Origin: Symsagittifera roscoffensis | Lineage: Eukaryota > Xenacoelomorpha > Acoela > Convolutidae | Assembly: GCF_963678635.1 (NCBI RefSeq) | Contig: NC_087064.1 | Location: 21,312,509-21,376,508 of the forward strand | Direction: 5' to 3' | DNA: 64,000 bases | Shown: in pieces, positions 35,594 through 45,300 of the stretch | How positions within the stretch are numbered: position 1 is the stretch's first letter | Layout: every line of letters begins with the position of its first letter | Notes under the pieces: generated by a model | What the model was told of the DNA's origin: nothing | Seen by the model: only the letters and a program-made list of their open reading frames with translations | Database searches by the model: none | Made by a program: the position numbers and the translations under genes

Positions 35594-35938
35594 TTGGAAC
35601 AGTTTTGGAATAACAAAATTGTTCCAATTGCTCGAACAAAGTTTTCGGTGGATTTCGCCATCGAGAATCAATCGCCTCAAGAGACGGCTGGTTTGAATTT
35701 ACTTCCTCAAGATGGCTTACAACAACATACCGACTATTTATTTGACTCATTTAACTTACCCGCTACAGTTTATCTGTAAAAAACTACTTTTGTTCCAAGT
35801 AATTTCAACACAGCAGTTACTCTCTCTTCAGCATCAGTTGAACCTATCACCGTCCACTACTCTGGATCACGCTTTCCACTTGTTAATAATACTGATGATT
35901 CCTTCTGTAATGCTAAATATAAAGTTAGAAGAAAGTAA
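35594..35938 (+). pseudogene. Coding-like remnant with one internal stop
   Basis: A single frame reads EQFWNNKIVPIARTKFSVDF, through LPATVYL and a TAA at about 35777-35779, then on in the same frame as TTFVPSNFNTAV and SGSRFPLVNNTDDSFCN to a second stop near 35938. That is about 115 codons of plausible protein with one stop. The family is not recognised. Part of the 3' end recurs near 38.43 kb. Confidence 0.35.
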
Positions 35939-36005
35939 ACAGAAATCCTAATGTAAATGCACCATCAGATTTCAACAAAAACCAATATTGTGAGACAGTT
36001 TTACG

Positions 36006-36101
36006 TTTCTTGCGTCAGCGGGTGGTGTGCTTTGTTATCTCGTTTTCGATATGATTATTGCAGCTTTATACTATGGCGCTAGTCTGCTAATTAGCGATCA
36101 G
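36006..36101 (+). CDS. Possible exon encoding a membrane helix
   Basis: The frame FLASAGGVLCYLVFDMIIAA-LYYGASLLISDQ ends at a good donor, CAG|GTAAAA. The sequence would make one hydrophobic helix of about 24 residues. The acceptor is uncertain and no partner exon is proven. A decayed copy of the first bases is at 38490-38516. Confidence 0.22.
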
Positions 36102-37137
36102 GTAAAAACGGATTCAAGAGAGGACAATTCTGGCTTTCGACTTCGTAAAAGGTTTTTTCCGGCATGCACTCGTTCTTCAAAATTAGTAATGTCAGAAAAT
36201 TTTTCAAAAAATTTCAATTTATAAGATTCAAGTAAAGTTTTGGAGAGCATCAATAAAAAATGGTTAGTTATCCAATACATATACCATTAAATCGCCTACA
36301 ATATGCTTACTTTTTCCAACCAATTGAGCAGCATTCTTAATATCATCAATGACGCTGCTTCTCAAAAAATCAATCAAATCCACTTTAATTGTCTTGTCCG
36401 AAAGCAATTACTCGCACTTTTTTTCAATAAAATTATTAACATGTTTTAGTCGGATGTTATGACTCATAGTAATATATTATATTCCGAATGAATTCTACCA
36501 AGCTTATACGAGGATGGGAAACTAGGGAGAGCCTAGACACTCTATAAACTTGAAAAAATTGTGTGACTAACTTCATGACAATCTGAAGCTCATAAAACCG
36601 TTTGGCATAAAAAAAATTAAAAAACCAATTAATAGTTACGTGGTTTCTTTTTTCCTTAAGACTCAATAATTTTTCAGGAATCTTAAAAACAGGAATGCTG
36701 AAGTGAAGATTTTATGGCAAATGCACAAGTTTTGAATGAATGAACCCACCAAAATTCGAATAATACTGATGGACTTGAATCTCACAATTGAATATTGAAA
36801 GTCAACTACCGGCCTTTCTAAAAAAAATCACCTTGATTAATGTTTTATTTTCTGCAACCAATGAAACTCGGCATATTTGTTAATGGCTTTTTAAAACAAA
36901 CCTTCTTTGTTTGCGCACGTTTTCTGACTTTCGGATCTCCTGTGCGACAGCACACGTTCCGTAAATTGATTTAGTTCAGTTCATTTTTCTACGGTTTTAT
37001 TTTGAATTATTTAAGGTTAGCAAATGAAACCAAAAACGGAATTTTAAACAAAACATGGACGCCATTATGAAAATAGTTTTTTTTTTTTAAATGGTATGTA
37101 TTGAAAAAAAACTGTGCCAGGAACAAAAATACGCCAT

Positions 37138-37330
37138 TTTCATATAAATTGCATTAGTTCTATAGCTACCATCAATTCACACGCAAAAAAATGTCAAGTG
37201 GGTCACACCGTCTGAATTGAACTTTCTAAGGGAGTAACTGATGATCAATAACCTTGTCTGCATAATGCGCTGTCTGATTTCGGACGGATGAGTTAGTGCT
37301 ATTCCTGGGTTCTAAATTGGATTTAAGTCC
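37138..37330 (+). repeat. Dispersed duplicate, copy a
   Basis: It begins AATTGCATTAGTTCTATAGC and includes AATGTCAAGTGGGT and CTGATTTCGGACGGAT. It is about 90% identical to 38518-38704 and more distantly related to 38085-38260. Confidence 0.85.
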
Positions 37331-37440
37331 TAGTTTTTTTTAATTCTCATTAAGCTTAAAGTAAAATGTTAATTTCGCGTATTTGAATTTGAGAATAACT
37401 TTTTCGAACCATGAAATGAGTTTGTATGGCCTGATATTTG

Positions 37441-37618
37441 TTTTTTCTAAAATAATTTCTTAAACCGGGTCTAAAACGCACGTTTTTGCATGATGTCCTA
37501 GGTCTTTCCCCCTTGACTAAAACCTTGTGTATGAAGTTTTAGTCAAGGGGGAAAACCTAGGACATCATGCATAAACGTGCGCTTCAGACACTGTTTAAGA
37601 ATTCATTTTAGAAAAAAA
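37441..37618. repeat. Long hairpin (83-nt arms, 12-nt loop)
   Basis: Arms 37441-37523 and 37536-37618 pair with few mismatches. The inner 20 bp around CCCCCTTGACTAAAAC are perfect. The loop is CTTGTGTATGAA. No clear target-site duplication was found. Confidence 0.88.
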
Positions 37619-38084
37619 ATTACTGATTCCAGAAACTTTATTGACCAATTGGTAGTTACAGAGTTTCTAGCTTTCATAAATTTTTTAGACATTTTGCGCC
37701 TTACTGATAGGAAGGCTGCAGTGAGGTTTCTATGCTAGAAGTACAAAAAGTGCGATAAAAAAAGAGTTGGAAAAATAGATGAAAAAGATTGAATGACATT
37801 TGAAGCTCGCTTTTATCAGATAAGACATTTGAATGAGCGTATTTTTGGACTTTCACATCTTTTGTCCAACACCCGATGTTTCAAAAACACTTTATTTTAG
37901 TCCTTTTATTAAGGGTAAACTTTAAATAATTATCGTATAGAAACTCAAAAAGTCACATGTCAAATAAAAATGAAGTTTAAAATAAAGTATGGACGTATTT
38001 ACGAAAAACAAAAAGAAAACTGATGCAATGTATTGGAGAAAAAATATCAGTCAAGAACAAAAAAAAGCACTCTTTAGATAAAAT

Positions 38085-38326
38085 TTATCATTTTTCATCA
38101 GTTTCAACAATGCCAATATCAATGAACACGCGAAAAGCGGCAATTGAATGAGATCGACTGGATTGGGTATTCTAACAAAGTAACTTCTGATCATTACCAC
38201 TGTCTACAAGTATACGCTATCTATTTTCTCACGGATACGTTTGTGCTATTCCTTGGCGTAATATCGGATCTTATACTTTTTCTCATTGGGTTTCTAGTAA
38301 AATGGTTTTTGAAATGTTATAATTGA
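38085..38326 (+). repeat. Diverged duplicate, copy c, with an open frame
   Basis: This is the most diverged relative of the 37138 and 38518 copies, yet it alone keeps an open frame: NEIDWIGYSNKVTSDHYHCL, then a hydrophobic FVLFLGVISDLILFLIGFL, stop at 38324. Copies a and b have stops in the aligned frame. It may be an exon remnant of a membrane protein. No splice sites could be assigned with confidence. Confidence 0.35.
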
Positions 38327-38517
38327 AATCGACTATTTATAATCGTTAAGGAAATCTGTGTTCTCAGAATTTGATAATTTGAATCTAGCGTTAAGAGAAT
38401 AGATAAAAATTTGATAATAATACTGGTGATTCTTTCTGTAATACTTAATGTAACCATCAGAGTTCCACAAAAGCCAATTTTGTGAGACAGTTTTACGTTT
38501 TTTTCGTCAGCGGGTGC

Positions 38518-38704
38518 TATAAATTGCATTAGTTTTATAGCTACTATCAATTCACACGCAAAAAAATGTCAAGTGGGTGACACCGTCTGAATTGAACTTT
38601 CTAATGGAGTAACTAATGATCAATACCCTTGTCTGCATAATGCTCTGTCTGATTTCGGACGGATAATTTAGTGCTATTCCTGGGTTCTAAATTGGATTAT
38701 TGAC
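38518..38704 (+). repeat. Dispersed duplicate, copy b
   Basis: Near-identical to 37138-37330. It is directly preceded by a segment (38430-38516) related to 35896-36013, so parts of the 35.9-37.3 kb region were copied here together. Confidence 0.8.
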
Positions 38705-39004
38705 TGTTTTTGAGAGTTTGGTACTTCTCATATGAACAAACCATTGTTTAAGGTAGATAAATTTCTCTGGTATAAACACACGTGTTGAAATTCTCGTGAT
38801 TCCTTCGCTCAAATTTCATGCTTTTTGCTGCAAGATTCTTTGTCTAGTCATCATGAAGTATTCTGACAGAAACATACCTTCAAGCACGTTTGACTTAGAT
38901 TTCATCTGCGCTTTTCTTCTGGGTAAATAACGCTAAAAATATCAGTTACTCATTTATTCAAATTTATATTTTGATTAGTTATATTTTTTGTTAGATTTTT
39001 GCAG

Positions 39005-39186
39005 AAGAGGCAAATATTCCTTTCGTTAAACTCAGTTTTAGCAATATAGCTGCTTTAGGGCGTGTCTTCAATTTTACAGGAGAGATGGTTTTCGCGAGCT
39101 TTCTCAAGCGTATTTACTGTGGGCAGGCTGTTTCGAGTATATTTTTTGAAGGCATCACCACAATGTCTAATTGTTCCGACATCTGA
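39005..39186 (+). CDS. Candidate terminal exon, 59 codons
   Basis: After TTTTTGCAG at 39004 the frame reads EANIPFVKLSFSNIAALG, RVFNFTGEMVFASFLKR, IYCGQAVSSIFFEG and TTMSNCSDI to TGA. A diverged copy of its last 35 codons is at 39430-39536 in the same frame, ending DI-stop at the same place. The family is not recognised and no upstream exon is proven. Confidence 0.4.
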
Positions 39187-39429
39187 ATGTGAGGAGGAGT
39201 TTGAGAAATTAGGAGGTTTTTCTCATTTGGTCAAACCATTGTTTGAAGTAGAGTTCTCAGGTATGAATACATCTGGTAAAATTCTCGTGATCAAATTTCA
39301 TGCCGGGCTTTTTAGTTTTTTATTTGTTAGAGTTTTGCACAAGAAGCAAAAATTGAGGAGCTCTTTTCTTCTTAGGTGACACTCAAATTAAACAATAAAT
39401 TTGCTCTAATGCGTGCCTCTTTTTTACGG

Positions 39430-39536
39430 GAGAGCCGTTTTTTTCGAGCATTCTCAAGCGTCGTAACCGTGGGCAGGCCAATATAAGAATATTTTTTGTG
39501 GATAACACTACCAAGTTTTATTGCTTTGACATCTGA
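39430..39536 (+). pseudogene. Diverged copy of the candidate terminal exon
   Basis: The frame EPFFSSILKRRNRGQANIRI-FFVDNTTKFYCFDI aligns without gaps to the last 35 codons at 39005-39186. Upstream of it the acceptor CAG has become CAC and a stop interrupts the frame, so this copy is probably dead. Offset between copies is 350 bp. Confidence 0.5.
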
Positions 39537-39599
39537 ATGTGAAGACGAACTTAGTTTGACTTTATTTATGTTTTTTTTTATTTTCACCCCAAGTCAAGT

Positions 39600-40090
39600 A
39601 CAACAAAAACAACAAATTGAGTCACATTGATATATCAGAATTAACATTGTTTACTCGTGATTCAAACTACATTAAAGTCTTTCTCAGTGTCGGCAAAACT
39701 GGTAATTTTTTTTTCAAAATTTTAGTCTAATTTTGACCGAATGAAGCAAGCGAGCTTAATTAGAACAGGAATACAAAAATTTTTACGCGTGAAAAGGGTG
39801 TGTTTCTACTCTCTTTATGTAGAAAACACGAAAACTATTGAAAAAAATTTGAAAACTTTTGAATTCTTTTTTGTTCATTTTAAGTTAAAAAACTGTTGTT
39901 TGATATAACTAGTTTAAATTAACTACCAATTTCGCCTAAAATCCAGACTTTCCTGTTTTTTTTTCTCACAGCACGGTCAAAAAATGGCGCATGCTGCACA
40001 AAACTTTGTTTTTTTAAGATCAAAATTTATTGTGCTATTCCACAGCAACCGGCAACCATTTTTCTAATTTTTTGTTTTCTGTAGTTACAG
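39600..40090 (+). repeat. Dispersed repeat family R1, diverged copies
   Basis: TTTACTCGTGATTCAAACTAC and TCAGTGTCGGCAAAAC occur near 39655-39700, and ACAGCAACCGGCAACC near 40043. Both are recognisable but degraded R1 blocks. Confidence 0.4.
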
Positions 40091-42119
40091 TAAATAAAAG
40101 TTGTGGCTAAAATTTAGATCGACTATTTCCAAAAACAAGAAGATAAACCTATTTGCTCGGAATTTTACAACTTCAAAAAAAGAGTGCAGTTGACTGGACC
40201 TTGGTAGTGGTGAAATTTTACACCGTAATAACTTGTTTATTAGTTGAGATAAAACTGGAAGCGACGTAAGTTTGTTTTTAATGGCTGACCTCAATTTAGT
40301 TATTGTCGCCTGACCTCAAGTTCCGTGTTGTCCAAAGTTCTACCTTAGAACATTGGTTTGGAGTCGAATGTTTTTTTTCATTGGTCCGTATTTGCCACAA
40401 GTCTGCGGCCCAATGAAAAATATTGGTCTGTATTTTCCATAAGCTAAAGTTGAAATTACTTTTAACTGCCGTTTTGATTGTTCAAGATCTTTATCATTTT
40501 ATTCAGTCAGCAAACCTGGAAAAAATAAAGAAAAAATTTGTTCAGTTGGAAGTCAATTTTTAATGCAAAAAACATTTGAACAAGATTTTTTTTAGTCATC
40601 ATGACGTGTTTAGTCATTATGACGGACAAAATGTTTGATTACTCATCATGAAGGGTCGAGAAATTTACTGAGAATTGTATCAAAATTGGGTAGATATTTT
40701 TAAACGGTGGTACTCAGCTGTCTTCTTCAAAGTTTCTGTCAGTTTGTTGTTCAAGGAATTTCTATGAGATATTTTTCCGGAATTTTTTTTCTTTTTTTTT
40801 TGGCAAAATGACAATAATTGAACCTTTAAAACACTTTTTTAAAGTAAGAGGATGTGATTTCAAAAATTAAGGTCAATTTAATTTATTTCAACATGTTTGT
40901 TATAATAATCGATTATATATTTTCTATTCATAATCATATGCAAACTCCGACGCCACTTGACTCGACTGATGATATTGTGTTTGTAAATGAAAAGTAAGGC
41001 TCACAAAATCATTGATAATATTGCAATCAAACAAAATTGCTCGTATGAGATAGGAAACTGCAAACGTTCGAACAATCTCTAAAGTATCTTAATCTGAAGA
41101 AATTTTCCGAAAAAAAACTCGAAAAAAAAACAAGTTGAATTGATTAATTTTTTTTTCAAATCTTCTACCTCGCACAAATTTAGGAGCAATACTATATGTT
41201 TTTCATTTAGATACGCGTTAGTAGAATCAATTAGTTTCCCTCATTTCAGTTTGGAATGAGTTCTTAGCCGTATTTTATTAAACTAACGATATGCAAAAAA
41301 GCGAAAAATAGATCATAAATTCTACCACCTTGGCCAAAGTAGTCCCACATTCAAACCACTATGCCTCATAAAAAAATGTTCTCAAACCAATTGGAATTAT
41401 CTTTTTCTTAAGCGTTTGCAGAAAGTTTGAAAAGTTAATCAAATAAATAGTTAATTGAATTGTTAGTTCAAATAAGACATTCGCGAACTTAGCAATTTTA
41501 AATCACCCTTAATTTACGAAAAATCATGAATAGTAATTTTCATTATAAGGTTACCATAACTACTTAACTTTTTTGTTTACCAATATCAGGAAAGTAGGAA
41601 AAAAGATAAACTGTTTTGCACTTACAAGTTTTTTTGCGTCTAGAGTATAAATAATGATCGAAATCTAGAATTTATAAAAAAAAATCAATAATTTTTTCAT
41701 TTAGGAAGATAATGATTCCTCATTAGTTGACGTAATGAAAAAATTTGAACTTCTCTGTTGTCGAACAAATAAGTTTCAAGGATTTCATGATTGAATAGGT
41801 TAACTTGTCGGTCGTGGCTGCTCTGATAAAGTTTGTCCACTTGGGCAGTTTATTTTACTGGTAACTAGTTGTTACATTTTGCTTTTTACATAATCGAGCT
41901 ATCTCGTCGTCTTTAATAGCTTCCCTAATGCGTTTGTTTCAGCCTTTACTGAGAGAGTTTTGGCCAACCGTTTTCAGATTTTCATATTAAAAAAATTCAG
42001 TTGTTCAAAGCATTAGAGTTTTTGCTCTTAATTTGTTGAATATTTCATTACACGAAGTTAGAGCAAAAAGAATATGATATTAATGATGCACCATTTCATT
42101 TCAGAATGTCTGCTGTTTA
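40091..42119. other. Gene-free stretch downstream of the serine protease
   Basis: AT-rich. I see no exon. A short direct repeat of AGTCATCATGACG/AGTCATTATGACG lies at 40593-40625. No clear polyadenylation site for the minus-strand gene could be fixed. Confidence 0.45.
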
Positions 42120-42363
42120 TCAATCGTAAATGATGTCTCGAATCCACTGGACGTAATGAGGTACACTGACGAAACCAGACGTCCCACTGCACTTGTAAGT
42201 CTCATCAGAGATAAAGAAACTGACCAGTCCATACAAACAGTATGGCTGTCCATAGACTGTCGTCACATACAATGGCCCCCCAGAATCTCCACTGCATATT
42301 GAAGAGTGGAACTCGTCATGTTTTCCGTGAGTGCAAATGAAATAGTCCCCAGAGCACAACGGG
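42120..42363 (-). CDS. Protease exon 5, catalytic Ser and C-terminus
   Basis: After TTTTGTATAG it encodes PLCSGDYFICTHGKHDE, SSICSGDSGGPLYV, YGLVSFF and the C-terminal helix, ending TGA at 42122-42120. The Cys pair flanking the active-site Ser (CSGDSGG and YKCSG) is present. Confidence 0.93.
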
Positions 42364-45300
42364 CTATACAAAATTTAGACATCTTATCATTAGGAACTAA
42401 TGTTGAAATCTTATGTTGGCTACCTCAAAAAAAGCTATAGTAATGCGGGTCAAATGAGACTTTCCGACTTTCAGCATCCATTTAGATTTTTCAAAAAAAA
42501 AACTTAGTCTGACTTTGATGGATGTTATAAATTATCTCAAATAGTGGTTGTAATAATATAATTTGTGCCTCCTAAATATTTTCCCATTCTCTTTGCCATC
42601 TTCCATTCATCAAGTTATATGAGTTTGTAGTATACTTTTCTTTTTCTTCTTCATGTAGAAAAGTCTCCATGAGGGCGCGTGGAATACCAGCCTCTGTGAA
42701 TGACATATTGGTAGCCCCGAACCCACAAACTCCCAGTGTCACACTGTTAGGGGGGTATCTGCTGTCACAGAGCGGAAGTATTCTCTCACGAGGAATCGCA
42801 TCTTTTGTTTTGATCAGGGCAATATCATATTGCAAACCTCCGCGCTCAAAACTTAACAATTACAAATGCAATGTGGATACGCGAAAAACGTATACTTGTT
42901 TGTGCCATTATATCATCATAAAAAATTGTAGAACTATACTTGCGATAAAAATTATTCAAAAAACTTATAAATTAAAAAAAATTTAATTTTTTTTTTATTT
43001 TATTTAAACCTTCGAATAATTTTAGTGCTACAAAAAGGGATTTATGTGGATAAAATATCTTCTGGCAAACTAATTAAATGTTTGAATACACCTTTGAAAG
43101 TTTTACTCTGGCAAAACAACCTTTTGAATTAAGCAAAGGAAAAAAATAAAAATAATTTCAACAAAAATTGGACAACTGATATAATATGCTGGCTAAAGCC
43201 AAAAAAAGCAGAGTGAATAGAACTAGAGAAAAAAAATAAGGAAAAAAACCGCTAGACTTATTATATTAAATTGCTTGACGCATACAACTAAAAAGCTTTA
43301 AAATACTCGCACTGACAAACTTGAGGTTGAAAATAATGATTTCAATCGATTTTCATGCAGATAATACACTGTATACAAATCTATTTACGATATCCCATGT
43401 ATATACATCAACTAATAAAGAATTGATTAAATAGATTTTTACGGTAAAAAAATGACTTCATTGCATGAAGTCATTCAAATCGGTTCAAATGGATTTTCGC
43501 AAGGTAGTGAAAATCATCAAAATCTCAACAAAACTGAGTTATCATAACTACTCTTTTTGTTTCTAAACATGAGCAAACTTGCGTACTCAAGAAAATCTTC
43601 AGCATAGATCAAGAGTCACTCGAAGGGGGTTTTATTGCAAACTTTTGTGTTTGTACAAGGGATTATCGTTCAAATTGTGCAAAATTAAGAGTTCCCGCGG
43701 TAATAAAAAGTAAAACTATGCAAAAATTTTTCATTTTTTTTATCAACATTATAGGCGCAACTTTGTTAGGCAAATAACACATAATTATTTCAATTTTGGT
43801 CCAGAAAAAAAGATTCTACTAATATAAGTAGTTTATTTTGAGGTCAAACATTAGAACAAAAATTCAATTGAAATGCATTACGTTTAAGTTTTAATTTCAC
43901 TAATCTAATTTTCTATAATTTGATTGTCTAGAAAATTTGGATATGATCTATAAAAGACCAATTTTATTATTACTGAAATCCGTAGGAAAAAAAGCAAAAA
44001 TAAGTTGACAAGAAGGGTTCGAAGAATCTGTCTAGAAATGATTAGAATTGATTTTTAAGCTTCATTTTTGTATCAAACTAATTTGATGTAAAATCTATAC
44101 AGACATATTTTAGGTACCTGCTACTTTATCTGTTTATAAACTCCGAGAACCAATTGATATTCAAACTCGTTAATGAAAAACTTGAAGAATTGTTTGGCAG
44201 AGCCAGAAACAAGCGACGAGTACAAGAGAGAGCAGTTACTCTCAAATAAGTTGTTAGCACAAAACGGCATGATACCCACCTTCAACCCATTTTTTGAATC
44301 GCATTGTTAAATATTACACTTTTAAAAGCCAATTTTGCCGCGTCACTTTTAGGCAGTAACCATGGTATCAACAAAAACGTGAGTAAATCGCGTAATTGCG
44401 TTACTGGTAGTTCAATTGAGTATCAATATTTTGTTCAAATGATCTGACATTATCATTTGACCTTACCTAGACTCTCCTGCTAATGACAATTTCCGTTTTT
44501 TGCCAATTTTCGCTTTAGCCTTTTTTGCTAATAAAAAAGATTAAAAAAATATGAAATTTTGAGCTACGTTGTTTCTTATTGCTTACTTTTCCGACCTTTT
44601 TTGTTCATCACTTTTAAGATTGTTTTCAATTGTGTAGACACACAATCAAAAACAATTAATGCCTAGATGACACTGTTGTTAGTACCAAGCAAAATAGGTT
44701 ATCTGAAGATACCAAAAGTCAACAAAAAAATTTGAGAAAAAAATCAAAAAAAATCTACTTTGAATAAGACTATTTTGGTAATATTTTTTGAGTTTGAGAG
44801 GTTGAATAAAAGTCCGGCATAACGCGTTTCAAAGTAAGATTTGATGTTTTCAAGTTTCAACCAAGAAGCAACTCACGTTGAAAGAAACAATCAATTGATT
44901 TCAGAAAACTACATATTTGGTTTTTTATATATACATTATATATCTCGTTTGTTCTGTCCTGAAAAAATCCTCAATTTTTGATCAGATCCAAAAAAAATCC
45001 TTTAAAAATATAATTTTGTTTATAATTTTTATTGCTACCTTTTTCAGAAGAAAGTGCTACTAGCATTGTTTTATGTTATTAAGCTAATTTAAGTCAAAAA
45101 ACGGAATAGTTCAAATGAACTCAACTTAATTTGAAAGACAAAATACATATAATTTTTTTTATAAATCTAACTTACAACCAAAACAGTTTTATTTGATTCT
45201 CCAAAAACTCTTTATCAAGTACTAAATGCTGGACGAACGAAACCACTCGCTAATCCGTAGTGTCTCCTAACGTAAGTGACCGGATTAAAACGGGAACAGT

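Noticed and set aside
35322-35750. 142-codon minus-strand frame
   Set aside because: Antisense of the better plus-strand frame at 35594; rich in Phe and Ser as expected of AT-rich shadow frames.
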